64,000 nucleotides of DNA from Citrobacter amalonaticus (GCF_018323885.1 NZ_AP024585.1:2604001-2668000); one strand, 5' to 3'. Shown: positions 48,507-58,000, numbered from the stretch's first letter. A program made the numbers and translations. Notes: generated from the sequence alone by a model not told the origin.

Positions 48507-48926
48507 TTAACTCACTGCCTTTACAATAAATGTCACGACGCCAAAAATCGCCAGGGCGTCCTCACTGCCGATGATGATGGGAGAATAGGCGCTGTTCATA
48601 GGGTTAAGCTGAACGGTAGGTCGTAACTGCAACCGCTTCACCGTGAATTCCCTCTCCACCGCCGCAATCACGATATCTCCGTGGCTGGCAGTACGTGAAC
48701 TGTCCACCACCAGCAGATCGCCGTCGCCGATCCCCGCATCGATCATCGAGTCGCCAGCAGCCCTGACGAAATAAGTCGAACTGGGATGCTGAACAAGTAA
48801 TTTGTTGAGATCGATACTCTGCTCAACGTAATCGGCCGCCGGACTGGGGAATCCGCACGGAACCCGATCGCTGAAAAGTGGAAAGGTAATGACTTCATGC
48901 CATTCCGCAGGTCTGTACAACGTCAT
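48507..48926 (-). CDS. umuD: DNA polymerase V regulatory subunit UmuD
   Basis: A 139-residue LexA-like protein. RecA-stimulated self-cleavage between Cys24 and Gly25 (VPCGFP) gives active UmuD'. The catalytic Ser60 (GDSMID) and Lys97 (FTVKRL) are intact. Two copies of UmuD' join UmuC to form polymerase V. The start [10 protein letters not shown] at 48926 gives exactly the E. coli length. A consensus LexA box lies upstream, and a strong terminator, not umuC, follows downstream. Confidence 0.95.
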   Translation of the reverse strand: MTLYRPAEWHEVITFPLFSDRVPCGFPSPAADYVEQSIDLNKLLVQHPSSTYFVRAAGDSMIDAGIGDGDLLVVDSSRTASHGDIVIAAVEREFTVKRLQLRPTVQLNPMNSAYSPIIIGSEDALAIFGVVTFIVKAVS

Positions 48927-48941
48927 AATGCACACCTTTAA

Positions 48942-48961
48942 TACTGTTTTTATATACAGTA
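48942..48961. promoter_or_regulatory. LexA box of umuD
   Basis: On the minus strand TACTGTATATAAAAACAGTA, which to my memory is identical to the E. coli umuDC operator, a tight LexA site. Confidence 0.93.
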
Positions 48962-49131
48962 ATTTCAACTCCGACAGGGATCAAGTCATTGGCAACACGC
49001 CGCTGCGCAAAGCGTCGCCACATTGTGCGTAACCATTTATTGATCCTACAAATATACGGTTTGTAAATTTTTGCGCTGAGTGACGACGTCCGCCGTTTCA
49101 GGACTGGTATAAGGGAGCATTTCCGGAAAGC

Positions 49132-49159
49132 AAAAAAAAACCGGCGATGACAGCCGGTT
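49132..49159 (-). terminator. terminator after yoaG
   Basis: Stem AACCGGC / GCCGGTT (49139-49145 and 49153-49159). On the minus strand a run of nine T follows. Confidence 0.85.
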
Positions 49160-49179
49160 TCCTCTCTGCATAGCGTGAC

Positions 49180-49362
49180 TTACCAGCCGCAGACGTCGTG
49201 CTCATTTTCCGTATCGTAGGAACGCACGGTATTGACGAGATCTTTCACCACTTCAGCGGCGACGTCAGGCACCAGTAAAGTCATTGGCGCTTCGGTTTCG
49301 TAATCGACAGAGACGCCATTACTGTTGTTCGTCACAGTGACGGTATAGGTTGCTTTGCCCAT
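49180..49362 (-). CDS. yoaG: DUF1869 protein YoaG
   Basis: A 60-residue protein almost identical to E. coli YoaG (MGKATYTVTVTNNSNGVSVD...). The E. coli protein forms a small dimer; no biochemical role is known. It follows yeaR by 2 bp, forming the nitrate- and nitric-oxide-responsive yeaR-yoaG operon. Confidence 0.94.
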   Translation of the reverse strand: MGKATYTVTVTNNSNGVSVDYETEAPMTLLVPDVAAEVVKDLVNTVRSYDTENEHDVCGW

Positions 49363-49364
49363 GA

Positions 49365-49727
49365 TTATTTCTTCCCGGTATGAATGACTTTTCGTTGATT
49401 CGCGCTTTCCATCAGTACCTCTGGCGCGACGAAAAAGTCGATATTGAAATAGGTGTCATCGCTCATCACTTCGATGTTGTGCCACTTTTCCGGTGGGAAC
49501 ACACCAAACTGGCCCGCTTCAATGATCATCACTGTTTCGGCTTCTGGACTGTGTTCATCCGCATATCCGAGATATTTGACCGCCCCCTGCATCACCGACA
49601 AACGGGGATAAACGCCCGGTCGGGTTCCTTTATCAAGGTGGCGTTCGAAAATTCCGGCAGGTGCCGTTTCTTTGTTCCAGAACGGCGTGGCACGTGTGTG
49701 AATATGATTTTGTGGAATCTGAAGCAT
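49365..49727 (-). CDS. yeaR: DUF1971 cupin-like protein YeaR
   Basis: A 120-residue single-domain protein of the family fused to TehB in some bacteria (tellurite-resistance related). Conserved blocks are TAPAGIFERHLDKGTR and FPPEKWHNIEV. In E. coli the operon is induced by nitrate through NarL and by nitric oxide through NsrR. Function is unproven. The ribosome site is GAGGGAAGGACATG on the minus strand, with AGGA close to the start. Confidence 0.93.
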   Translation of the reverse strand: MLQIPQNHIHTRATPFWNKETAPAGIFERHLDKGTRPGVYPRLSVMQGAVKYLGYADEHSPEAETVMIIEAGQFGVFPPEKWHNIEVMSDDTYFNIDFFVAPEVLMESANQRKVIHTGKK

Positions 49728-49800
49728 GTCCTTCCCTCTTCCAGTCGGTAGGATGCGATTGTGAGTAAACCGCTGTTCCAGAAAGGTTACGCCTCATAAC

Positions 49801-49817
49801 TGGCATTTTAAATACAC
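49801..49817. promoter_or_regulatory. probable NsrR site upstream of yeaR
   Basis: On the minus strand GTGTATTTAAAATGCCA resembles the NsrR half-site pair ATGyATTTnAAATGCAT. Its place about 75 bp before yeaR agrees with NsrR repression known for the E. coli operon. Confidence 0.6.
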
Positions 49818-49894
49818 CAAAAGGGGCAAGTGACATTCATCACTGGTTTTGTCTGAGAGAGGAAAGCCTGCCTCCAGGCTCTCCTCCTGCTATA

Positions 49895-51871
49895 TTATCG
49901 ACCAGGTGTTTTTAATGGATTGCCAAATTGCTCCAGATACACCTCCCCCAACGCTTTCGTGGCGTAATCATTTAAATGACCGACGTCACGATACAGCGGT
50001 ATGCCCTCAATTTCCGTCCTGCACAGCCCGTCAGGACATTGCACATTTTTGGGATCGACAATAATCAACGATGGGAAGCGGGCCTGTAACGTGGCAAAAA
50101 ACGGTTCCGTCCAGACACTTTTATTAATCTGTGGATTCGGGTTGCATGCCTGAGGCTCATACTCTCCCCGCGTCTTAAAATGTTCATAAAAACAGGTCAG
50201 GAAGTTCTTCGGCATCGGGAACATCGTTTTCACCAGTACCGGCTGCGCCCCGGCATCAATAATGTCCTGTATTGCCTGTTCCGTGGCTCGGGTGAGAATA
50301 TTGATAGATTCCGCAGGCGATGGGGAATCCTCAATCTGCGATCTGACCCTGAATGCCGCATAGTTTTCCCAGACCTGAGAAATGATCACATATTTATATT
50401 TATGGTTTCGGATCGCTTCATAGTATTTTTTGACATTCTCATGACAGGCCCGGTAATAATCGCCTTTATAAGTATAGAGATCGTCGTGATACACACGGGG
50501 AATCGCCAGGCACAGTGAAGTCGCTTTCATATCAACAGCAACATGCGCATTTTTTCCCATAATATCGAAGAAATTCCAGTACTGATTAGAGTGCGAATCG
50601 CCCATCAGGAGCGCTTTCTCAGAAGCTGTTTTATCCCCCACCACACAAGCCATATCGGTTCCTGTGACGTTTTCGTTCATACAATCCTGACGCTGCTTTA
50701 TCTTCGTCTCTTTGAGCACATGGTTGATATGACTTAACGACTCGCCGAATCGTAGATAGCTAAATCCGTCAAAACGCTTACTGACCGACATCAGGGTAAT
50801 AATGGCAATCAGTGGGATAACCACCAGCAGAATCAGCGTTTTTTTCAACGACTGACGAGGCTTCCGGTAGGGTTTCTCGATGAAATAATATGATCCCATC
50901 GCCAGCAACACAGCCAGACCCAGACCAGCCATTCTGGCATAGACACTGGTAATACCGATGTAGTGCAGTGTCGCGAAAATCGGCCAATGAAAGAGATAAA
51001 GCGAATAGGAGATCGTGCCAAGCCAGACCAACGGCGGGAATGACAGCAATTTACAGGTCAGAATATTTTGCTGGCTACCGGTGAAAATTAACACCGCGGT
51101 ACTGACACAAACGATCAGGGTGTAAGCATTGGGATAACCCAGAATGACATCACTTCTGACGCTAACAAACAATATTGCCGCCACCGCAATGAACGAAAGG
51201 CTATTAAGCGCGATCTTGTTTATTTTTTGTGCCATCGGGAGATAAATACAGGCACAGACACCGAGCATGAACTCAAAGAGTCGGGAGGCGAAGAAATAAT
51301 ACGTTTTCGTCGGATGCGCACCTGAGTAGTGCCAGGCGATATAGATGCCTGCAATCGTCAGCAATGGCGCCAGATAGTTAAGCGCCCGTTCGTGCGTTTT
51401 TTTACGGATGACGTAATAGATTACCGGAAAAAAGACATACCATTGCCACTCGATGGATAAAGACCAGGTGTGAAGCAACAGCATGGCGTTTGAATCAGGC
51501 GCTGCATAGGCGGTTGTTTCATCGCCAAAATAGCGGTTTGAGACAATCAGCAGTGTCTGCTTTATGCTTTTGAGAAAAGAGGCATAATCTTCAGGCAACC
51601 AGAATAGCGACGCAATGACAACGCACAGCAGCATCATTGTCAGCATTGCTGGCTGCAATCGCCATATTCTACGCAAATAAAAATCGCTAAAGCTGAAATG
51701 CCCCGCATCCATTCGGTCTTTTATTATCGATGCGATGAGAAAGCCTGAAATGACGAAGAAAATATCGACCCCGATGAAACCGGATGCAAATAGCGAAAAT
51801 CCGGCGTGAAATAACACCACCAGCAATACGGCAATCGCCCTTATGCCGTCAATATCAGAACGATACTTCAT
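49895..51871 (-). CDS. OafA-type membrane acyltransferase with SGNH domain
   Basis: A 658-residue protein. Residues about 1-350 form an acyltransferase-3 domain of ten or so membrane helices, with conserved His22 (LFHAGFSLF) and the arginine-rich LRRIWRLQPA. Residues about 390-655 form a periplasmic SGNH esterase-like domain with MGDSHSNQYW and the closing DVGHLNDYATKALG (Asp-x-x-His dyad). Such two-part enzymes move acetyl groups from the cytoplasm onto surface sugars (LPS O-antigen, lipo-oligosaccharide or peptidoglycan). The acceptor is unknown. No sugar-polymer genes are adjacent. It sits between yeaR and leuE, which are neighbours in E. coli, so it is an insertion; base composition is a little AT-rich. 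Confidence 0.88.
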   Translation of the reverse strand: MKYRSDIDGIRAIAVLLVVLFHAGFSLFASGFIGVDIFFVISGFLIASIIKDRMDAGHFSFSDFYLRRIWRLQPAMLTMMLLCVVIASLFWLPEDYASFLKSIKQTLLIVSNRYFGDETTAYAAPDSNAMLLLHTWSLSIEWQWYVFFPVIYYVIRKKTHERALNYLAPLLTIAGIYIAWHYSGAHPTKTYYFFASRLFEFMLGVCACIYLPMAQKINKIALNSLSFIAVAAILFVSVRSDVILGYPNAYTLIVCVSTAVLIFTGSQQNILTCKLLSFPPLVWLGTISYSLYLFHWPIFATLHYIGITSVYARMAGLGLAVLLAMGSYYFIEKPYRKPRQSLKKTLILLVVIPLIAIITLMSVSKRFDGFSYLRFGESLSHINHVLKETKIKQRQDCMNENVTGTDMACVVGDKTASEKALLMGDSHSNQYWNFFDIMGKNAHVAVDMKATSLCLAIPRVYHDDLYTYKGDYYRACHENVKKYYEAIRNHKYKYVIISQVWENYAAFRVRSQIEDSPSPAESINILTRATEQAIQDIIDAGAQPVLVKTMFPMPKNFLTCFYEHFKTRGEYEPQACNPNPQINKSVWTEPFFATLQARFPSLIIVDPKNVQCPDGLCRTEIEGIPLYRDVGHLNDYATKALGEVYLEQFGNPLKTPGR

Positions 51872-51970
51872 CGATTATCCTGCGAACGAAATATAAAGTG
51901 CGGATTTTACATGAGATTATTCAAAAGTGAACCGCCAATGACACGCTGTTTTGTTGTCGTTTACCTCAAT

Positions 51971-51991
51971 AAAAAACCCGCCGATGGCGGG
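51971..51991 (-). terminator. terminator after leuE
   Basis: Stem CCCGCC / GGCGGG (51977-51982 and 51986-51991), loop GAT; on the minus strand a six-T run follows. Confidence 0.85.
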
Positions 51992-52000
51992 CTCCATGGC

Positions 52001-52639
52001 TTACGACTGTAGGGTCGCCAGCCGTGCGGCGAAACCGACAAAAATCAGGCCAATCAGCGAGTTTCCGATCTTCGCCAGTTTCTTTTTAGTACGAATGTAC
52101 TGGGTGACAAAGGCGCCCGAGATAATCAGGAAGCTCAGGTAGCAGAAGCTCACCACTTCAAGCGTGATCGCTAAAATAAAGAATGACAGTCCCGCGTGCG
52201 GCGCATTCACATCAATAAACTGCACAAAAAAGGAGACGTAGAACAGAATGGCTTTTGGGTTCGTCAGGCTCAATACCAGCGCACGTTTAAAAATGGCGCC
52301 AAAGGGAACCGCGTCTTCAGTTGTCTCACCGCTTTTTGCTTTAAGCGTGGCATAGAGGATTTTTGCGCCCAGATAAAGCAGGTAAAAGGCACCGAGATAG
52401 CGGACGATATTAAACAGCACTGGCGTCGTTTTAATCAGCGTCGCCACCCCGGCATACGCCAGAAACATGAGCACCGCGTCACCAATAAATACCCCGCTTG
52501 CCGCAAGGTAACCGCCCTTCATTCCACGTCCGACGCTGTTTTTCAGCACAAATATCGTGTTCGGTCCCGGAACCAGGACAATAAAAATAGCCCCGACCAG
52601 ATAAGTCCAATAATTCAGTACACCATACTCTGCAAACAC
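52001..52639 (-). CDS. leuE: leucine exporter LeuE
   Basis: A 212-residue inner-membrane exporter of the LysE/RhtB superfamily with six helices. The family block [13 protein letters not shown] is near the N-terminus. In E. coli it exports leucine and some related amino acids and is activated by Lrp. It is essentially identical in length to the E. coli protein and keeps its place near dmlR. Confidence 0.94.
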   Translation of the reverse strand: MFAEYGVLNYWTYLVGAIFIVLVPGPNTIFVLKNSVGRGMKGGYLAASGVFIGDAVLMFLAYAGVATLIKTTPVLFNIVRYLGAFYLLYLGAKILYATLKAKSGETTEDAVPFGAIFKRALVLSLTNPKAILFYVSFFVQFIDVNAPHAGLSFFILAITLEVVSFCYLSFLIISGAFVTQYIRTKKKLAKIGNSLIGLIFVGFAARLATLQS

Positions 52640-52733
52640 GTTAACCTCTTCTTCCTGAAACCACTTTTTCGCTTAACTGCGAAACAATATGCTAACGGAT
52701 GCACCAGTCCAAGGGAAGCGCTTATCCCCCGCT

Positions 52734-53651
52734 TTATTTCAGTGAGAATGCCGGATAGCGCTCGGCAAAATAGTGGCGTAAGAATTCCACCGTAATACGC
52801 ACTTTGGCTGACGTCGCCAGTCGTGAAACATACACCGCCCAGATATTGGCCGGTTGGTAATACTCCGGCAGGACATGCACCAGATGACCGCTGGCAATGT
52901 TATCGCAGACATCCCACCAGGAGCGCAGCGCAATCCCCTGTCCGTCCAGACACCACTGATGCACAATCTCACCATGATTCGATGACAGCGGCCCGGTCAC
53001 CTTAATGGCGTGCTCCCCCTCTTTATTCTGCAATTGCCAGATCCCAAAGGGATGGTCACGCTCTTTGATCACTAAGCAGGAACAGGTAGCAAGATCGGCA
53101 AGCTGTTTTGGCGTACCGTGCTGTGCCAGGAACGACGGCGATGCACAAAGGATTCGGTAGTTCGTTCCCAGCTTGCGGGCGATCAAATTTGGCGCAATGT
53201 CGTCGCCAATACGGATATCGAGATCGACACCTTCATTAGCCAAATCCACCAGCCGGTCTTCCACATCAAAGCGCAACTCCAGTTGCGGATACTGTCTTGC
53301 CAGGGCGGACAGCGCAGGAGCCACCACCTGTCGACCAAAACCAAAACTACTGATGATGCGCAGCATCCCTTGCGGAACCTGCCGGACATCAGAGAGTTCA
53401 TCCATCATCTGATCGACATCATGCAGAATACGCTGCGCCCATTCATAGATGCGCTCACCCTCTTCCGTAATGGTGACGCGACGCGTGGTGCGGTGCAGCA
53501 GAACCACATTCAGGTTCTGTTCAAGCAGCGCAATGCGTTTACTGACATAGGCGGGTGAGACCCCCAGTTCCTGGGCGACGGCAGCGAATCCCGCCCGACG
53601 GGCGACCAGCATAAAGACGCGTAAATCAGTCAGCAGAGGAGGATTATTCAT
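52734..53651 (-). CDS. dmlR: LysR-type activator DmlR
   Basis: A 305-residue LysR regulator. The HTH covers GFAAVAQELGVSPAYVSKRI. In E. coli DmlR activates the divergent dmlA in the presence of D- or L-malate under aerobic conditions, and the same layout is kept here with about 100 bp between. The start MNNPPLLTDLRVFM at 53651 matches the E. coli N-terminus better than the open frame to 53672. Confidence 0.93.
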   Translation of the reverse strand: MNNPPLLTDLRVFMLVARRAGFAAVAQELGVSPAYVSKRIALLEQNLNVVLLHRTTRRVTITEEGERIYEWAQRILHDVDQMMDELSDVRQVPQGMLRIISSFGFGRQVVAPALSALARQYPQLELRFDVEDRLVDLANEGVDLDIRIGDDIAPNLIARKLGTNYRILCASPSFLAQHGTPKQLADLATCSCLVIKERDHPFGIWQLQNKEGEHAIKVTGPLSSNHGEIVHQWCLDGQGIALRSWWDVCDNIASGHLVHVLPEYYQPANIWAVYVSRLATSAKVRITVEFLRHYFAERYPAFSLK

Positions 53652-53754
53652 GATCTGTGTTTTATGTTTCACCAGTTAGGGAGATTAACTGTGGATCAGT
53701 CAATTATAGGATAAGGAGGAAGTCAATTTTGCTACCCTACAAGTGAGAACTGGT

Positions 53755-54840
53755 ATGAAAAAAACCTGTCGTATTGCCGCCATTGCTGGTGATGGCATCG
53801 GTAAGGAAGTGCTGCCAGAAGGCATTCGCGTTTTGCAGGCCGCCGCCAGACGTTGGGATCTGTCGCTCAGCGTTGAGACGTTCGAATGGGCCAGTTGCGA
53901 TTATTACCTTGAGCACGGGAAAATGATGCCGGATGACTGGCGCGAACAGTTATCCTCCTTTGACGCGATTTACTTTGGCGCCGTCGGCTGGCCGGAGACG
54001 GTTCCGGACCATATTTCCCTGTGGGGGTCGCTGCTGAAATTCCGTCGGGAATTCGATCAGTATGTGAACCTGCGCCCGGTTCGCCTCTTCCCCGGCGTGC
54101 CCTGCCCGCTGGCCGGCAAGAAGCCTGGCGATATTGATTTCTACGTCGTGCGTGAAAACACTGAAGGGGAATACTCTTCACTGGGCGGACATATCAACCC
54201 AGGCACTGAGCATGAAGTGGTCATCCAGGAGTCCGTTTTCACCCGTCGGGGCGTGGATCGTATTCTGCGCTATGCGTTTGAATTAGCCCAAAGCCGCCCG
54301 CGTAAGACGCTGACGTCGGCGACCAAATCCAATGGTCTGGCAATCAGTATGCCGTTCTGGGATACACGCGTAGAAGCCATGGCGCAGCACTACCCCGATA
54401 TCCGCTGGGACAAGCAGCACATTGATATTCTTTGCGCCCGTTTTGTGATGCAGCCGGAGCGCTTCGATGTGGTGGTCGCCTCGAATCTGTTTGGCGACAT
54501 TCTTTCCGATCTCGGTCCGGCCTGTACCGGCACCATTGGCATTGCCCCCTCGGCTAACCTGAACCCTGAGCGTAACTTCCCCTCGTTGTTCGAACCGGTA
54601 CATGGTTCCGCACCGGATATTTATGGCAAAAACCTCGCCAATCCGATTGCGACCATCTGGGCGGGGGCGATGATGCTGGATTTCCTCGGTGCAGGAGAAG
54701 CGAAGTACACCGCCGCGCATGACGGAATTCTGGCAGCGATTGAGCACGTCATTGCCACTGGCCCTAAAACGCCGGATCTGAAAGGTAGCGCATCGACGCA
54801 GCAGGTCGGTGATGCCATTTGTAAGGTGTTAGAGTCGTAA
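53755..54840 (+). CDS. dmlA: D-malate dehydrogenase (decarboxylating) DmlA
   Basis: A 361-residue enzyme of the isocitrate/isopropylmalate dehydrogenase family. It converts D-malate to pyruvate and CO2 with NAD. The substrate and metal motifs are conserved: RREFDQYVNLRPVR, VVRENTEGEYS and the Asp-rich NLFGDILSDLG. The start ATG at 53755 gives the E. coli length; a GTG four codons earlier is possible. The ribosome site is weak: AAGGAGG lies about 35 bases upstream and may belong to another start. Confidence 0.95.
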   Translation: MKKTCRIAAIAGDGIGKEVLPEGIRVLQAAARRWDLSLSVETFEWASCDYYLEHGKMMPDDWREQLSSFDAIYFGAVGWPETVPDHISLWGSLLKFRREFDQYVNLRPVRLFPGVPCPLAGKKPGDIDFYVVRENTEGEYSSLGGHINPGTEHEVVIQESVFTRRGVDRILRYAFELAQSRPRKTLTSATKSNGLAISMPFWDTRVEAMAQHYPDIRWDKQHIDILCARFVMQPERFDVVVASNLFGDILSDLGPACTGTIGIAPSANLNPERNFPSLFEPVHGSAPDIYGKNLANPIATIWAGAMMLDFLGAGEAKYTAAHDGILAAIEHVIATGPKTPDLKGSASTQQVGDAICKVLES

Positions 54841-54848
54841 AACCATCG

Positions 54849-54876
54849 TGCCGGATGCCGCTAATGACATCCGGCA
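54849..54876. repeat. REP-like palindrome between dmlA and rnd
   Basis: TGCCGGATG and CATCCGGCA (54849-54857 and 54868-54876) form a REP-type hairpin in the 44-bp gap between two convergent stops. It lacks a T-run. Confidence 0.7.
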
Positions 54877-54884
54877 ACAGCCGC

Positions 54885-56012
54885 TTATTGCGGGTATTCC
54901 TGCAGTAGCATATTGAGCTTCGTCGCCATTAACGCCGCACGCCAGCCGGAAATGAGTTCAGGTTCCGTTGTCTGCGGCTTTAACTTCCAGTGCCAGTTGA
55001 GCAGTTGGTTGATCTGACGACGTGACGCCAGCAGCTCTGCGCTGACGTGATGTTCCGTACTCACTTCCGTCACCAGCGCCTTGATCGCCTTAAACGCTTT
55101 GCGATAACCCGGCATATCCATCAGATTCAGCAGCGGTTCCGGCAGCGCCTCTTCCGGCAACGCCTGCGCTTTGGCAACCAGCGAGAGCAGCGTTTTGCCG
55201 TGGAAGCGAATTTCACTGCCAGAAAGCCCCAGGCTGTCGAGTTCGCCCATGCTGCCGGGCATATAGCGCGCCACGGACCACAGGTGCTCTTCGCGAACCA
55301 CGAAGTTAACAGCCAGATCGCGCTCACGCGCTTTACGCAGACGCCAGTCGGCAAGCAGTTGCAGGCAGGCCAGTTGACGCGTGCGTAGCTGCCAGGCGTT
55401 GGTGATCTCGCGCCAGGCATCTTCCGGTGCCAGGATCTCCTGACGACGGGTTTGCATCAGACGACACTCATCCAGCACCGCAGGCAACCAGCCCGCCGCC
55501 TCGGTTTCCGCCATCAGTTTCCCGGCAATCGGTAACAGATACCAGACGTCGGCTGCCGCGTATTCGCACTGGCGCTCAGTCAGTGGACGCGCCAGCCAGT
55601 CGGTACGTGACTCGCTCTTATCCAGCGCCACGCCGGTGAACTCTTCCACCATTGATGCAAAACCCCACGACAGGGGACGACCACAAAATGCCGCCAGGAT
55701 TTGGGTATCGATCAGCGGCTGCGGCAGTTCGCCAAACGCATTCAGAAAGACTTCCAGATCTTCACTGCCCGCGTGCAAAAACTTGGTGATGGCGGTATCG
55801 CGCAGAATCGCTTTCAGCGGCGACCAGTCGCTAATGCCATGCGGATCAATCAGCGCGACATGTTCGCCGTCAAACAGCTGAATCAGGCCCAGTTGCGGAT
55901 AATAGGTGCGGGTACGAACAAATTCGGTATCCAGGGCAATCGCAGGAAACGCACGGACCGCTTCGCACAGGGTCGCCAGCGCGTCGTCAGTGGTGATCAT
56001 TTGGTAATTCAA
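54885..56012 (-). CDS. rnd: ribonuclease D
   Basis: A 375-residue 3'-to-5' exoribonuclease that trims tRNA precursors and other small RNAs. The DEDD exonuclease motifs are Asp28 and Glu30 (ALDTEFVR), an Asp in LHAGSEDLEVF and the Tyr/Asp of CEYAAADVWYL; two HRDC domains follow. The start is TTG at 56012, as in E. coli, where rnd is known for its UUG start. A GC hairpin with eight U stands in the leader, also as in E. coli. Confidence 0.95.
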   Translation of the reverse strand: MNYQMITTDDALATLCEAVRAFPAIALDTEFVRTRTYYPQLGLIQLFDGEHVALIDPHGISDWSPLKAILRDTAITKFLHAGSEDLEVFLNAFGELPQPLIDTQILAAFCGRPLSWGFASMVEEFTGVALDKSESRTDWLARPLTERQCEYAAADVWYLLPIAGKLMAETEAAGWLPAVLDECRLMQTRRQEILAPEDAWREITNAWQLRTRQLACLQLLADWRLRKARERDLAVNFVVREEHLWSVARYMPGSMGELDSLGLSGSEIRFHGKTLLSLVAKAQALPEEALPEPLLNLMDMPGYRKAFKAIKALVTEVSTEHHVSAELLASRRQINQLLNWHWKLKPQTTEPELISGWRAALMATKLNMLLQEYPQ

Positions 56013-56036
56013 ATTGCATTCTCTTCGGTTTACGCC

Positions 56037-56063
56037 AAAAAAAACGCCGGATTCACCCGGCGT
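56037..56063 (-). terminator. hairpin plus U8: fadD terminator and rnd leader
   Basis: On the minus strand ACGCCGGGTGAATCCGGCGT is followed by eight T and then the rnd start 25 bp on. It would end fadD transcripts. In E. coli a hairpin with eight U in this place is reported to be needed for rnd translation. It is one of two copies flanking the 141-bp element. Confidence 0.8.
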
Positions 56064-56224
56064 CAGATTGCTGACAAAGAAGAAAAAAGCGTGGTTTTTC
56101 CTTCTTTGTGGTTATCAGCCGAAAATCAATAAATTGATTTTCCTGGTTTTTAATAAGGTGATCTCGGCTTGTCCGGTATCGGCATAAGGTTTGCGATCAC
56201 TCTCACGCCGGATTCACCCGGCGT
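56044..56224 (-). repeat. 141-bp element, copy 2, flanked by duplicated terminator hairpins
   Basis: Reading leftward from the fadD stop: hairpin ACGCCGGGTGAATCCGGCGT (56205-56224) without a T-run, a 141-bp core (56064-56204), then the same hairpin (56044-56063) with eight T. The core is about 90% identical to that at 35437-35577 and is exactly as long. It keeps the same orientation relative to the upstream gene and the terminal ACAAAGAAGGAAAAA stem. Outside the core the two loci share no sequence beyond the ACGC...GCGT form of the hairpins. Confidence 0.85.
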
Positions 56225-56243
56225 TTGACGTGTTGCTTAACGC

Positions 56244-57929
56244 TCAGCCCTTATTGTCCACTTTGGCACGGGCTTCGTCACGCAATTCTCGACGTAAAAT
56301 TTTGCCGACGTTTGATTTCGGCAGTTCATCGCGGAATTCAACCAGTTTCGGGACTTTATAGCCCGTGAGCTGACGGCGGCAGAAAGTGACCAGCGCCTCT
56401 TCGGTGAGTGAAGCCTCTTTTTTCACCACAAAAATCTTCACCGCTTCGCCGCTGCTGCCGGACGGAACACCGACGGCAGCCACTTCCAGCACGCCCGGAT
56501 GCTGCATCACCACATCTTCGATCTCGTTCGGATAAACGTTAAATCCGGAGACCAGAATCATATCTTTCTTACGATCGACAATGCGCAGGAAGCCTTCATC
56601 GTCCATGACTGCGATATCACCGGTGTGTAGCCAGCCGTCTTTGATGATTTCATCGGTCGCATCAGGACGCTGCCAGTAGCCCAGCATCACCTGCGGCCCT
56701 TTCACGCACAGTTCACCCGGCTGATCCGGCGACACTTCGTTGTCGTCATCGTCCACCAGTTTGGCTTCGGTCGATGGCACTGGCAGGCCGATGCTGCCGC
56801 TGTGATAATCAATATCGTGCGGGTTAACGCTGACCAGCGGCGCGCATTCGGTCAGGCCATACCCTTCAAGCAGATACTGTCCTGTCAGTTTTACCCAGCG
56901 TTCTGCCACCGCCTGTTGCACTGGCATGCCGCCGCCCGCAGAAAGATGCAACGAAGAGAAATCCAGTTGCTGGAACTCTTTATTGTTCAGCAAGGCGTTA
57001 AACAAAGTGTTCACGCCGGTCATCGCGGTAAACGGATACTTCGCCAGCTCTTTAACCAGCCCCGGAATGTCGCGCGGGTTGGTGATCAGCAGGTTCTGCC
57101 CTCCCAGCTCGATAAACAGCAGGCAGTTCATGGTCAGGGCAAAAATGTGGTACAGCGGCAACGCGGTCACCACCAGTTCTTTACCCGGATGCAAAAGCGG
57201 TCCGTAAGTGGCTTTCACCTGCTCCAGGTTAGCCAGCATATTGCGATGCGTCAGCATCGCCCCTTTCGCCACTCCGGTCGTTCCGCCGGTGTACTGTAAA
57301 AACGCCAGGTCCTCAGAAACCACTTCCGGTTTAACATACTGCATACGGTACCCGGCGTGCAGCGCACTGCGAAAAGAGATCGCATCCGGCAGATGATATT
57401 TCGGCACCAGTCGTTTGATGTACTTCACTACGAAGTTCACCAGCGTGCCTTTAGCCGTGGAAAGCTGGTCGCCCATACGGGTCAGAATGACGTGCTTAAC
57501 GCTGGTTTTATCAACCACTTTTTCCAGGGTATGGGCGAAGTTGGAGACAATCACAATCGCCGCCGCGCCGCTGTCGTTTAACTGATGCTCCAGTTCACGC
57601 GGGGTATAAAGCGGGTTGACGTTCACCACAATCATCCCGGCACGCAAAATGCCAAACAGCGCCACCGGATATTGCAGCAGGTTTGGCATCATCAGCGCGA
57701 CGCGGTCGCCCTTTTTCAGCCCCAGCCCCTGTTGCAGGTAAGCTGAGAAGGCGCGGCTACGCTCCTCCAGCTTGCGGAAGGTCATTACCTCCCCCATGTT
57801 CATAAACGCGGGCTGATCGGCATAACGCGCGACAGCATGTTCAAACAGTTCCACCAGGGATTGATAACGGTCAGGATTGATCTCCGCAGGCACATCTGCG
57901 GGGTAACGGTTTAACCAAACCTTCTTCAC
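56244..57929 (-). CDS. fadD: long-chain fatty acid-CoA ligase FadD
   Basis: A 561-residue AMP-forming acyl-CoA synthetase at the inner face of the membrane. It activates imported fatty acids for beta-oxidation. The ATP motif [13 protein letters not shown] lies near residue 213 and the second (YGLTECAP) near residue 360; the FACS signature NGWLHTGDI is seen here as [20 protein letters not shown]. The GTG at 57929 is taken as start: GAGGTGA lies just before it and the length equals E. coli, which uses TTG. The frame is open to 57995. A FadR operator lies upstream. Confidence 0.95.
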   Translation of the reverse strand: MKKVWLNRYPADVPAEINPDRYQSLVELFEHAVARYADQPAFMNMGEVMTFRKLEERSRAFSAYLQQGLGLKKGDRVALMMPNLLQYPVALFGILRAGMIVVNVNPLYTPRELEHQLNDSGAAAIVIVSNFAHTLEKVVDKTSVKHVILTRMGDQLSTAKGTLVNFVVKYIKRLVPKYHLPDAISFRSALHAGYRMQYVKPEVVSEDLAFLQYTGGTTGVAKGAMLTHRNMLANLEQVKATYGPLLHPGKELVVTALPLYHIFALTMNCLLFIELGGQNLLITNPRDIPGLVKELAKYPFTAMTGVNTLFNALLNNKEFQQLDFSSLHLSAGGGMPVQQAVAERWVKLTGQYLLEGYGLTECAPLVSVNPHDIDYHSGSIGLPVPSTEAKLVDDDDNEVSPDQPGELCVKGPQVMLGYWQRPDATDEIIKDGWLHTGDIAVMDDEGFLRIVDRKKDMILVSGFNVYPNEIEDVVMQHPGVLEVAAVGVPSGSSGEAVKIFVVKKEASLTEEALVTFCRRQLTGYKVPKLVEFRDELPKSNVGKILRRELRDEARAKVDNKG

Positions 57930-58000
57930 TGCATCACCTCTAAAATGAGTGTTCGTCGTCATCTCAACCCCAGATAATAAACAAGTCGTTAACATAATAT

